This document shows positions 47,362 through 57,885 of a DNA stretch of 64,000 nucleotides, piece after piece. The position numbers and the translations under genes were made by a program. The notes beneath the pieces are model-generated. The model was not told the origin of the DNA, did not search any database, and was given only the letters and a program-made list of their open reading frames with translations. The DNA lies in the NCBI RefSeq assembly GCF_015706575.1, contig NW_024037052.1, forward strand, positions 1,550,001-1,614,000, in the 5' to 3' direction. Source of the stretch: Patiria miniata. Its lineage: Eukaryota > Echinodermata > Asteroidea > Valvatida > Asterinidae. The first letter of the stretch is position 1, and every line of letters starts with the position of its first letter.

Positions 47362-49323
47362 ATGTGTGTTCCAGCAACGTGCAATCGCCGTCGTTTTACT
47401 GAAATATCAGGTAAGATTTTGCCATGAAACTTCGTTGTTATTGTTATGATGTGTCTTAGACAAACCTGGATTTAATTCGCAGCATTTTTCTGATTAATTT
47501 CATTCGATTTCTCCGCTAAACGATAGACAAAATATTGACACATGTACACGTACTGTACATGTACACACACAGAATCACGCACGCAGTAGGCTATAAATGT
47601 ATGCACCATACACAACAGACGGGTGCCTCGAAAGGGTTCGTGTCATTTGAAATGCTGTGGAGTCTGGGTACAGTGCGGACATAGTACATCATACATGTAC
47701 ATGTATTTCTCGTCATTTTTTCTGCAAGTAGCCTACTGCATGTAGCACTATATTGTGCCTAAAGTTTAATAGTAAGTAAAGACTAAAGTTCTTGTTTTTT
47801 AATTCTGGAAGCTTAGACATGTTAGAGTCCAGTATGTGGCAAAACAGTTGCGGCAGGGCTATACGCAAGCACATGTTAACTTTTCCTCGACACTATCCTG
47901 ACTAGCCCTACATCCAAACATGACCCAAACTTATGGACATTTCTAAGTACTGCTGTAGAAGTATAATTATTTACGTTGTGGCTATCGTTACGGCAGCTGT
48001 GACGTGACTTTCAACTAGCATGACTGCTAAGTGCTATCGTTACAGAACTGACTGGTTCTCTGCATAATAGCATTCAACGTCCGATCTTGAAGAATATTGG
48101 GCATCTGTAAATCTGATATTCGTTTGCATTGTTTTTTACAAGGCCGTAACAGTAGTAATGATTACAAATAATACATGAAGTATTTGAAAATGGCGTTACA
48201 GCTGTCGTAACGATAGCCACTTTGATAATATTATAACAACTTGCGTTTACGTTTGTTTTGTTTGGTTTACCCATGCTTACAGTCTGCCTTTATCTTTTTT
48301 TCCTGATGCCTTGATCTTTATCTGTTGTGGATTTGTTTAAACTTGTACCACCATGTTTACATCCTTCTTGTCATGTTTGATCTTGAGAATAAGAGATTTT
48401 TTTTTCTCATCCAAGACCAATGGGCTCATGACCAAGTGATTGAAGACAGTTCATCAATGATGGCCAGAGTCAGAGTGGAACCTGAAGACAGCAGGTGACG
48501 GGACAAATATGTCTTTTCAATTAAAACAGGTACATATACATGTACATGTATTTAAGTCTGTCAGATTTAAACATTTTTGCAGATTGTTCTGGTTTTAATG
48601 TAAATTCTGAACCCCCTCAAAAAAAATATACTGGTGTAATGTTCGCCTGTAAAATAAATTGTTGCTGTGACACACACAGGATCTGCCCCTATGTTTCGTG
48701 TGAAAAGGAAAAGGACATTAGCAGGCCAGGCACGGCACGCTAAAAGCACTTTTGGAGACAATCGAGTTGAAAGTTTTGTGCTGCCATTTTTTGATTAAAA
48801 ATCACTTGTAATTGAAATTTTGAAGGATGACATTTGTCGATAATTAGAATAATTTTGGACATTTTTAGGTCAAAATATTACTTATTTGTAAAGACATTTC
48901 AAAGTTAATGCTAAAGTCTTTTTACCGGGAACTTCCCATTCCTTAAACGTGCGCTTCAGCTGCATGTGAAATCCTTACGTCCTTTTGACGGGAACAAAAT
49001 TGGCCTTGCGTACATAGGTATTACATAAACATCCTTTTGCCGGGCAGTAATATTAAAAATCCTCCTTCCATCCTTTGTTTACTGTTAATTACGTCAAATG
49101 ACGTAGCTCCTCAAGACAATATATATATCAAATGACACATATTCCCAAGCTCTATTGATTATCCGAAACATCTGAATTTGACCTTTGACCCATTTCTTGC
49201 CCTTACGACCTTCTTCCAGGCCCCCGACTGGGGATTGTTTTGAATTAATACAAAATAAATTATAAGTATGTTTGATTTGTCTTTTATAGCGAGTATCCAA
49301 GAAGCTTCAGAATGGCAAGGTGA
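47362..49323 (+). CDS. Putative small multi-exon gene inside the 5.7-kb element
   Basis: Exon 1 (47362-47410) reads MCVPATCNRRRFTEIS and ends at a consensus donor (cag|gtaaga), phase 1. A phase-matching exon 2 (48416-48494), after cttttt-rich acceptor ctcatccaag, reads DQWAHDQVIEDSSSMMARVR, VEPEDS, phase 2. A phase-matching exon 3 (49290-49323) after cttttatag reads (S)EYPRSFRMAR then TGA. The product would be about 54 residues. C-x4-C at the start recalls a THAP zinc finger, but the rest does not follow that fold. Three matching phases could be luck; no transposase or known family is recognised. Confidence 0.3.
47978..48220. mobile_element. 243-bp MITE-like hairpin nested in the 5.7-kb element
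   Basis: GTGGCTATCGTTACGGCAGC at the left and GCTGTCGTAACGATAGCCAC at the right are inverses with one mismatch; similarity continues to about 36 bases (..ttttcaa). No target duplication is clear. It sits within intron 1 of the putative gene. Confidence 0.6.
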
Positions 49324-50199
49324 TGGATGTTGCTGGTTGCTGATTGTTGCATCTCCTGCCAAGTTTGCGCCAGAAAGGAGACGTGATGGAGGGACATGCC
49401 TGGGACCCATTCACCTTCATCTTAAGTCTTACCGTTGTACGGTCATTACTTAAAATACAACAGTATCAAATATTTTAATACACGTATCTGAATAATTGAT
49501 CAATGTTCTCTTCTAGGGTGACTGTTATTTTTCCATAAGTGTTCAACAGGGAAAAGTTCTCAAGTTATGGAAACTCAACTACTGTCTTTAAGGTAGAATG
49601 GACCATTTTCCTTTACATGTTTGAAATGTTTCATTTGAAGCAACAGAAGTGCTTACGAATCTAAAGATTGGAACTGAAAATCAATCTCATAAAGTTTTAG
49701 TTCAGTGAATGCTTTATTTAGGGGAGAACACATTTTCTTGATCTTGATTTAGTCAAAGTTTGTTAATGCATGAGTGCCTAATTCTCGCTCAGCCACCAAA
49801 CCGATGACTAATGGCAACGAAACTAATGTTTTGCAAATGCAACCCCAAAACAAGTTTGGGTCGGGTCAGGTTGTTCATTTCAGTAGGGTCGGTGTTGGTT
49901 TTGCATTTGCGATTTTCAGGTCAGTTATTGTACAAAGCCAAAATAATTGGGGGAAAAACCCAGAAACAGTTCGGATATTCGCACGGTTCAGTCATTTTAT
50001 TGCAGAGTCTTTGTGCTGGGTACAACAAACTGTGGTTTATAGTCTATCGTGTGCTGTTAGTATTCACTGTACCTTATGGTTCGTTACAATTATTTATACA
50101 TGTATTTAAACCAAGTTCAAAATTTTACGCAATAAATATTTCTTTGAAACATGCATAATGGAAACTTTCTGTTGTGAACTGTATTTAATTGTGATCTCT

Positions 50200-51440
50200 A
50201 TTATGGTCACCCTGTGCGGACACTGTGATCACTATATGGTCACACTGTGCGCACACTGTGATCACTATATGGTCACACTGTGTGGACACTGTGATCTCTA
50301 TGTGGTCACACTGTGTGGACACTGTGATCTCTATATGGTCACACTGTGTGGACACTGTGATCACTATATGGTCACACTGTGCGCACACTGTGATCACTCT
50401 ATGGTCACACTGTGTGGACACTGTGATCTCTATATGGTCACACTGTGCGGACACTATTATTACTATATGGTCACACTGTGTGGACACTGTGATCACTATA
50501 TGGTCACACTGTGCGCACACTGTGATCACTATATGGTCGCACTGTGTGGACACTGTGATCACTACATGGTCACCCTGTGCGGACACTATGATTACTATAT
50601 GGTCACACTGTGCGGACACTGTGATCACTATATGGTCACACTGTGTGGACACTGTGATCACTATATGGTCACACTGTGTGGACACTGTGAACACTATATG
50701 GTCACACTGTGCAGACACTGTGATCACTATATGGTCACACTGTGTGTACACTATGATCTCTATATGGTCACACTGTGCAGACACTGTGATCACTATATGG
50801 TCACTGTGTGGACACTGTGATCTCTATATGGTCACACTGTGCGGACACTGTGATCACTATATGGTCACTCTGTGTGGACACTGTGATCACTATATGGTCA
50901 CACTGTGCAGACACTGTGATCACTATATGGTCACACTGTGTGTACACTATGATCTCTATATGGTCACACTGTGCGGACGCTGTGATCACTATATGGTCAC
51001 ACTGTGCAGGCACTGTGATCTCTAAATTGTCACACAGTGTGGACACTGTGATCTCTATATGTTCACATAGTGTGCACACAGTGTGAACACTATGAACTCT
51101 ATATGTTCACATAGTGTGCACACATTGTGAACACTGTGATCTCTATATGCGCACACTGTGAAAACTCTGTGTTCACACTGTCATGACACTATGAATTTGT
51201 TCCAAATTCACAGTGTCGCACACAGAGAACACAGTGTGATCACAGTGTGACCACTGAGTGGTATACACCATATGTACACTATGTGAACACACTGTGTTCA
51301 CACAGTCATGACACTATGAATTTGTTCCAAATTCACAGTGTCACACACAGAGAACACGGTGTGATCACAGTGTGACCATACAGTGTATACACCGTATGGA
51401 CACTATGTGAACACACTGTGTTCACACAGAAGTTCCACAC
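50200..51440. repeat. Right subterminal array of the 5.7-kb element, 33-bp units
   Basis: About 25 units of 33 bp, core ATGGTCACACTGTG then (C/T)GGACACTGTGATCACTAT, from 50200 to about 51030, followed by degenerate units to 51440. Because 33 is a multiple of three, several frames stay open on both strands (MVTLCGHCDHY on the plus strand), which mimics a repeat protein. Confidence 0.9.
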
Positions 51441-51556
51441 TGTGGTGACTGGGGGGAATTTTCATAAGGGGGTACATGGCAGCGGGCATCGCATTAACTA
51501 TTTATAAGGTCTATGGGATTTTAATTTTTTTTTAAGCATTAATATGGTTAAGGTTT

Positions 51557-51800
51557 GTGACTCATGATCAGAGGGTCAGGGGTCCGAATCTAGTTGCCGG
51601 TTATATGTGTGTCCTTGGGCAAGCCACTTCACCCCCACTTGCCTCTCTCCACCCAGGAGTATAAATAGGTACCGATATTAGCTGGGAAGTAACCTGCAAT
51701 GGACTGGCATCCTATCCAGGGGGGATAAAAAAATATCCTCGGTCGTTTCATGCCTTTGAAACCGGAGATGTATTGGCTAATGACAGACTTTACTTACTTT
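51557..51800 (+). mobile_element. SINE family 2, collinear copy
   Basis: Same words as 7900-8158 (TCCTTGGGCAAGCCACTT, GGCATCCTATCCAGGGGGGA). It lies between the 5.7-kb element and the LLLQIEALQ exon. Confidence 0.7.
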
Positions 51801-52098
51801 CATAGTATTAATAGTAAATATATATATCTGTTGCAGCTTTTGGTAGGTGTGTTGATAATTCCTTGATCAGCTGATGAAATTACCTGTAGTTACTCCCCTG
51901 AGAAGTGAGTTTGGCAAAAAAGCCGCCTCATCATACCATGAACTTTCCAAGATTAGTTACATACGTTATCCCAGTAAAGTTGCTTCAATCACGATAATTG
52001 ATCAGATCATCTCCAAAATGGTGGTTTCTTTTGTCCGAGTCTGTACCAGCAGGTTGATCCTGTTACCATCCATCAATATTTTCCAATCCTCATTTCAG

Positions 52099-52325
52099 TC
52101 CAACAGCGCCCAGCCCAAAGCTGTCCATCCTGATTCAGACCAGCAGCAGGCAGAGCCAGAGAGTCTGTTGCTACAGATTGAAGCTCTACAATCTCAGATG
52201 AAGGAACAAGCTGAGCTATCTAGAGAGCGGACGGAAGCCTTGCTGGAGGATCGTAGGGTCAGGATGGAAGAGATGCAGACTGTGATTGAGAGAGATCGCT
52301 CCAAGATTCACTCCCTCAATGAAAA
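52099..52325 (+). CDS. CCDC77: CCDC77 coiled-coil exon 'LLLQIEALQSQMKEQ', collinear copy
   Basis: Exon of 227 bases after acceptor ccaatcctcatttcag, ending at donor gtagga in phase 2. It reads SNSAQPKAVHPDSDQQQ, then LLLQIEALQSQMKEQAELSR, ALLEDRRVRMEEMQTVIERD and KIHSLNEK. This matches the second coiled coil of CCDC77 (ILQVEALQ-QL-EQ-LSREQ-E-L-EDRR). The closing AA joins G of the next exon to give Lys. The upstream linker exon ends in phase 1 while this acceptor implies phase 0. An alternative acceptor 22 bases inside, cccaaag before CTGTCC (start 52121), would restore the phase and give ..TANTK-A-VHPDSD. The open frame runs upstream into the intron from an ATG, but that part is not needed and looks intronic. 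Confidence 0.85.
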
Positions 52326-52626
52326 GTAGGAACTCCCTTCATTGATTCCTTATAATCTTAAATGAACTTGACAAAGGTGCCCAGTGGCATAGCTAATGAT
52401 AGGGGAGGAGGATGAGGGGCATGGACCCCTCTGCTCAAAGACTGCCTCCTACTAGAAACTGAGGTCCCTTTAGGGCCCTCCAGCAACTTGGACCCCAGTT
52501 ACATCCTTGAAGGTACCAATAAAGATAAATGCACATGTGTGCAGTTTGGACAACGGGCAGGGGTTTCAAATAGATTATATTACCTGGTGTTTGTGTTGTT
52601 GCATGAATTGGCAAAACATTTCTAAA

Positions 52627-52882
52627 TATGTGGAGTGCCCTGGCCTCATGGTCTGGAGCATTGAACTCGTTGTCTGTGGGTAATTCTACAGGTTGTGGGT
52701 TCGAGTCCAGCCTGGGGTTATGGTGCATGTTCCCTTTGGCAAGACACTTTGTCACTCATTGCTTCGCCCCACCCAGGAGTAAATGGGTACCTGTGAGAAC
52801 AGAGATCGCAATTGTGATTGATTTTAGCTACCTTGCGTCGAAATGACTACACCGAGCTGTATGGGCTTTATTCAGGAGTCGA
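52627..52882 (+). mobile_element. SINE family 3, collinear copy
   Basis: Same A and B boxes as 8984-9240. Bases 52883-53378 after it are the AT-rich intron also seen at 9241-9716. Confidence 0.75.
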
Positions 52883-53378
52883 CTATATTAAATTGAAAGC
52901 GAGGTAAAATCTTCATATTTGGAACTTGCAAAGAGAAATTAAAGCAGTGACATAAAATTAATTACAAATTAATACCAGTCTGCTTTAATGAAAATTTAAA
53001 TTTGTTGTTAAACATACCCTAATGTTTTTAAGCCACATTTAAAATAAAAATTGAAAGTGAGGCTAGAATGCAAAAATAGTCTGGCACCATCCTATTCAAT
53101 AGTTTATAAAATACTGTCAGGGAACATGACTAAAATGACTTCCTCGTGAATAAAAATCCATATTCCACAGGAAGCTGAGATTGTATTTGCAATGTTTCAT
53201 TGGCCCAATGATCAGGGGTAATAATAATGTAAAGCACTTTGATCTTAGTTATTTTAGAAACCACAGTCTTTCCACACTAGTATATTGGCAACACATCTTG
53301 CCAAAATAACATGGAGGCATATGCAGTGTGTGCTTGCTGAAATTACATGAGTCAATTGACTAATAAAACCAAATTAGG

Positions 53379-53745
53379 TTTTGTCCATCACCGATGTATA
53401 AACACTGTATTCTCAGTGTGTTTCCTCCCGAGTGAAAGTTGGAAAAAAATCACTCCGGTGGGACTCGAACCCACGACCTCCTGCTTTCTATTGCAGATGT
53501 CTTACCATCTTATGAATAGTTAATGTAGTACCCGCTGCTATGTACATCAGATTCGAACCAGCCAACTGATCCCGTTAGCTCGGTGGTCAAGTGGTAAGAC
53601 ATCTGCACTAGAAAGCAGGAGGGTCATGGGTTTGACCGGAGTGATTTTTTTCAACTTTCACTCGGGAGGTAACACAGAGAGTATACAGTGTTTATATGTC
53701 GGTGAAGGGCAAAACCTTATTTGATTTACATCACCCCGACGCAAA
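53379..53745. mobile_element. Head-to-head SINE family 1 pair, complete right half
   Basis: Minus-strand copy to about 53560, then a plus-strand copy with TTAGCTCGGTGGTCAAGTGG, a slightly changed B box (gggtttgaccgg) and a full tail with gtaacacagagagtatacag and gtcggtgaagggcaaaacc. The left array copies break inside this tail. Confidence 0.72.
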
Positions 53746-53878
53746 ATGAAATGAAATCTTATGAATGACTAATAAGACACTTACCGTTCTTTAAACAAAA
53801 GTAGAATGTGTATCCTTTATTCAGCTACCTTGTTCAACCATCATACATCACTTGTCATGGACATTCTTCTGTTAATAG

Positions 53879-54098
53879 GTTACATCGTACACAGCAGATG
53901 TTGTATGACAGCACTAAGGACTATCTAGAGCTGAAGTATGAAGGACGATCTCAGGAGCGAGTCTGGATGGCAGAGAAGGACCGTCTACTACAGGAGCTGG
54001 ATCGATGTAAGGAACAACTAGATGTCTCCAAAGATGACGTCTTAGTCATCTCAGATCATGCACTGGAAGAGAGACAAACACAGAACTTGGAAATTGAG
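53879..54098 (+). CDS. CCDC77: CCDC77 coiled-coil exon 'LHRTQQMLYDSTKDYLEL'
   Basis: Exon of 220 bases between acceptor tctgttaatag and donor gtgggc. Its first G completes Lys from the previous exon, then it reads LHRTQQMLYDSTKDYLELKY, SQERVWMAEKDRLLQELDRC and KEQLDVSKDDVLVISDHALE, ending ..NLEIE in phase 0. It aligns by eye with LHHTQELLYESTKDFLQL and EKSWMLEKDNL of vertebrate CCDC77. It is single copy in this window, unlike the three preceding exons. In vertebrates the next block is SLKDKL... up to EIFK, which I could not find between here and 57495. Confidence 0.88.
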
Positions 54099-55441
54099 GT
54101 GGGCATTATAGAGAAGCTTCCTGCACAAAGAAATCATTTCAAGTTAAATACAATACAATAATGATCATTTTCAAGCAAATTCGTTTGAATTGCTTTAAAA
54201 AAAGAACTAACTTTTCCATTCAGAAATCATTTTTTTTTCAAAAGTTAGCAAAACAAAAGAATCTTGTTACAAAGTCACAACTGAATGGCCCCCTCAAAAG
54301 CTGCAATCAAACTATTGGGGTAATCGCACATAAGGAGCATTTTGGACTTTGGCAGATCTACTTTATTCAGTGTTGTACAAATGATACTGAATGATTGCAA
54401 CGTGGTGGTTTTAGTCTGACGATCTCTTCCATGCAAAATCTTGAGGAAGGCGAGGAGAGCATAGAAGACAAATTTCACCGGCAGTTGTTGTACGAAAAAG
54501 ACGGCAGGCCTAATGCCAAACTTTTTCCAGTTCCACCTACCATGCGTTAGTGGACTTGTTGTCTTGGACTTTTTCCTTGACTTTCTCCGTGTCTCAAGTA
54601 AGATGTGAATTTCTTTAATTACGAGTCAGAAACTCCAACCCTAATTCGGGCTTTTTAATCTTATGGAAACACTGAACATTTTTCACATCGTAAAATTTCA
54701 TTTGGATCTACATGTACATGTAAAAGAAAAAAAGGAGGCGATGTCCAGAAATTGAACACGAAGTTTATTGTACATATAGTACGTATGTGTACTTGCGGCG
54801 CAGCCCAGATTTCGGACACAGAATTTTGGCTGGCCTATTTTCAGATTTTTTCCCCATAGGCCAGTTTCATCCCTGTATGGTCTGTGACTTGAAACATAGA
54901 TGAGTTTGTGAACAGAACGGGACAAAAAAAACACAGAACCGGGCCTGCGGATCTCGATTTCAAATAAAAGTTGCTGAATCATGTTGCTGAATCATGTTTT
55001 GAATTGGGCCTGAATTGAGACACATTCTCATTGAGCCGATTGCAGCTACGCGGTGTCATGCACTGATACGATGAATTAAGGCAACTGCGCGCACGTTTGC
55101 ATCGTGTCAACGCTTGTGCGTGCTTCGCCAAATAAAAAAGCGAACTACTAACAGAAATTTCCAACGATGCGTCTGAAGACCTTCTTTTGTTGATTTCTTC
55201 AAAATGACAGCATGTCAGAAAGAATAATTTCAGAGAGAATTTAGTACTGTCAACCAACCAAGTATGTTTTTCAACGATAATTACATCAGTTACTTTTTGG
55301 ATAGCTGCAAATGATGGACTGTAGCTTAAAATGACTAGAGACTTAACTTACTGTACAGAATGTACACTGCTGGGTGCGTCCATTTTTGTGCACAAACCTA
55401 TGGAGAGCTCAGAATTTTTTACTGCTTTTGGGCAATTCCAC
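54099..55441 (+). other. CCDC77 intron, one short coding-like frame, otherwise nothing
   Basis: A 39-codon frame at 54431-54550 reads MQNLEEGEESIEDKFHRQLL and YEKDGRPNAKLFPVPPTMR then stop; it looks protein-like but is not recognised. The expected CCDC77 exon (SLKDKL... in vertebrates) was not found here. Confidence 0.4.
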
Positions 55442-57075
55442 GGTAACGGAAGGACGTTTTCGCTCATTAAACAAAATTTCAAATGTGCCTATCACAGCCA
55501 CTGTTATTAGTTACAGCAAGCAAATGTCACAATGGTATTGCTATAATGCTACCTTCAATTTCCACACTTTTGGGGGGCATGCATACCTCTCGTTAATGAA
55601 TTATGAATATTAATGAGGTCGGTAACGGAAGGACGGTAAAACGGACGAGGGTTTTCCAACTTACACGCGTTTTGCATAAACTCTGTGAATTTTATGGGGC
55701 AATTATATTTCAAAGGTAGGAAATGGAATCCCTGCGGCTTTATCTATACTATACCACCTTTCATTTGACTTTAAGTGTTTCGGTGATATAATTACAATGT
55801 CTTAAGTGGATTATAATTTGGTAGCGGAAGGACGGTAACGGAAGGACAAAAGGTTTACTCAATTATAGCATGAATAAAATGTGAATTTACACTAATTATA
55901 CAAGTGAAATAAATTGCTGAAATGTGTAACTGAATGTGAAATCAACAATATGCAGACCTGGCATAAATAATTATACCCAAGAAACTATTGAGATAAAGAT
56001 AGAAGCCTGCTAATTAATGATAACAAATGAAAAATGAAAACAACCAAAAACACATAATTCACGAACACAAGACAACTACAGAAATGGACTTCAAACCCAT
56101 CACCTTAATCCTTAAAAGTTTTAAATACACAGTATTTGAGCACTTGAGTATATTGGTTACATGTTCACCAACAACTTTTAATAATAACACCAGTAGGTTC
56201 AGTGGTTTACCTAAAGGGTGGGGGGGGGGGGGGGGGGGCAGGGGCGACCAGCTTACATGTACATTAAAAACATCTACAGGTAGAACTGATGGCTTCAGAA
56301 TCATTGTGCTTTAAAAAAATTTTTAGGTGTTGCTTTTAATTGAACTCTAAATTCAGTGTTTGAAATCAAATTTTAATGATTTAGAGTATTAACAATAATT
56401 ATCTTATAAACATCCAGCCTGAAGTTGTTAACTTAATTTGTCAAAAATTGCACCTCACATGTCTTACACATGTAAATTGTATGAAAGTGCCCAATAGCAC
56501 TGGTACTTTCTGCCATCTCATTTTTTACTTAATTTGCTTCTGGAATGGCTTCACAGAAATTGTATCTTTCTCTATTGTCCATGAATGGTGATAGCAGCAA
56601 CTTAATGATTTGATTTTCTGCAACAACTCCATACATGTATGAGTACCGGTACATTGTCATACATGTACATTGTACATGTACATGTTATACATATGCCTGT
56701 GCCATCCTTTGTAATGAACACCTTGCCCTGCTCATACCAGCTTTGTGAAGGTGGGTCACATGAATGTCCTTTCAATGCGCATTATACATGCATGTAGTTG
56801 CAGTGATTTTCATTTTTCAAACATGAGCACAAATGTTGTTACATTTGATAAAAATAACATTTGTCCTTCCGTTACCGTCCTTCCGTTACCAATTTGGTAA
56901 CGGAAGGACGGGATTTAATTAATTGTAATTAAAAAACGATACGTACAGCAGTGTCAGTTATAATGTCATATTGAAGGCCTACCTAAACTTGCTTTGCACA
57001 ATAACTTTCATTGCATTCATACTGCAAGTTTTGAAAATAAATTAAAAATATGTATTTTTTCGGTAAAGGAAGGAC
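55442..57075. repeat. Cluster of a dispersed GGTAACGGAAGGAC motif
   Basis: Eight copies of GGTAACGGAAGGAC or a one-base variant: forward at 55442, 55621, 55820 (variant), 55834, 56896 and 57062 (variant), and reverse at 56863 and 56877. The two reverse copies directly abut, and face a forward copy across AATTT. The sequence between motifs is AT-rich and unrelated, with a 20-base G run near 56220. It may be an unrecognised transposon with internal repeats or a regulatory cluster. Confidence 0.75.
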
Positions 57076-57494
57076 ATTTTCGAAGGCTGAAATATTAGAA
57101 GTCACTGAAGCGAAACAAATTACGCAAAACGTAAAAAAAAAAGGTCCAGTCAGTTTTTCATGACCTATACTTTCTCATGACAGAAACTGATGGCATGAGT
57201 ACATATTTGTGTGTGTGTATTGGTAGAATACTGTCATATCACTATTTATCACATTTTTAGGATTAAAACAGGATTATTATGTAATCCTATTTTGTTGGTA
57301 CCAAAATGTATCAAAAATAGAATTCCGACTTCAAATTCCCTTCAGTGGATTGTTCTGATTGCTATCGAAAAGTGAACAAAATAAACTCTGATATTCAAAC
57401 AGTACCAACTGCTCATGCAAAGTTTAAGCCATTTCTGATCTATTGCCGAAACCTGTTTCTAGTACCATTCATTCTTGTGGTTATTTATCCACAG

Positions 57495-57647
57495 GATAAG
57501 ACGGAAAAGCTTGCTAAGCGTTTACACCTGATGAACCAGCGGTATGAGGCCATGGAGAAGCGACGGAATCTGGAGATAGAAGGTTTCAAGAATGATACCC
57601 GAATCTTGAGAAACCAACTCAAGGATGTTGAGAAGCAACTCTACAAG
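57495..57647 (+). CDS. CCDC77: CCDC77 coiled-coil exon 'DKTEKLAKRLHLMNQRYEAM'
   Basis: Exon of 153 bases, exactly 51 codons, phase 0 at both ends, after acceptor ttatttatccacag and before donor gtggag. It reads DKTEKLAKRLHLMNQRYEAM, EKRRNLEIEGFKNDTRILRN and QLKDVEKQLYK. It matches the C-terminal coiled coil of CCDC77 (KMGKRLQIM-KRYEALERRR-LEVEGFK-D---LR-KLKD-E--LYK). The open frame reads on past the donor, but the sequence turns hydrophobic and unlike the family there, so the donor is preferred. A partial transposon relative begins about 150 bases downstream at 57799. Confidence 0.88.
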
Positions 57648-57798
57648 GTGGAGTATTGTCTGTTCATGTCAGTCATGTTGTTAGTTTGCATTTGTCCGTT
57701 GCTGTTTTCTACTTTCCTATGTTGGTCAGCTATAGAGCAGTTCATGCAGATCGTGGTGCGGACACTGCGAACAAGTACCCCAAAGGCTGGGTCATGCT

Positions 57799-57885
57799 TA
57801 GCCCCATATGTGGCCATTTTACTGGACTACCTTCATAAATAAAGGCCACACTTCCACCATGTACAAAAACATGTCGAACTTTTAT
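57799..57885 (+). mobile_element. Partial relative of the TAGCC foldback element
   Basis: TAGCCCCATATGTGGCC, ttactggactaccttcat, aggccacacttccac and catgtacaaaaa match in order the left end of the element at 38674. No right end was found, so it is a fragment. Confidence 0.7.

Larger units (their letters stand above)
45732..51470. mobile_element. 5.7-kb DNA transposon with subterminal CACAGTGTG arrays
   Basis: Ends CCCTTATGAAAATTCCCCC and GGGGGAATTTTCATAAGGG continue as a 35-bp inverted repeat (to ..GTCACCACAGTGTG) with one mismatch. It interrupts a SINE; the unoccupied site is at 7826-7836 (TATTGGTACAT) and the flanks share GG, a possible 2-bp duplication. A left array (45755-46905) and a right array (50200-51440) built from CACAGTGTG and CACACTGTG words enclose a 3.3-kb non-repetitive core. 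No transposase is recognised and the superfamily is unknown. Confidence 0.88.
41299..53657 (+). repeat. Right copy of the long duplication (partner 1064-10001)
   Basis: Same order as the left copy: minisatellite, GGCGAAGTGGT words (42222-42320), 122-base exon, 435-bp and 82-bp repeats, linker exon, SINE families 1 to 3, LLLQIEALQ exon and SINE pair. It lacks the 2.2-kb element and holds the 5.7-kb element. Here the exons are collinear with the rest of CCDC77, so this copy belongs to the gene. Bases 42321-43194 and 44391-45281 are intron without further features. Confidence 0.9.

Noticed and set aside
50200-51030. Regularly spaced repeats that might suggest a CRISPR array
   Set aside because: There are no unique spacers: the 33-bp units abut directly, and the sequence is animal DNA.
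50158-51086. Long open frames of 200-266 codons (MVTLCGHCDHY repeats) on both strands
   Set aside because: They arise because the 33-bp repeat unit is a multiple of three and lacks stops in several frames at once; no start context, splice signal or family resemblance.
53572-53645. tRNA gene on the plus strand
   Set aside because: A and B boxes are present, but the body lacks a paired acceptor stem and is part of a longer dispersed SINE.
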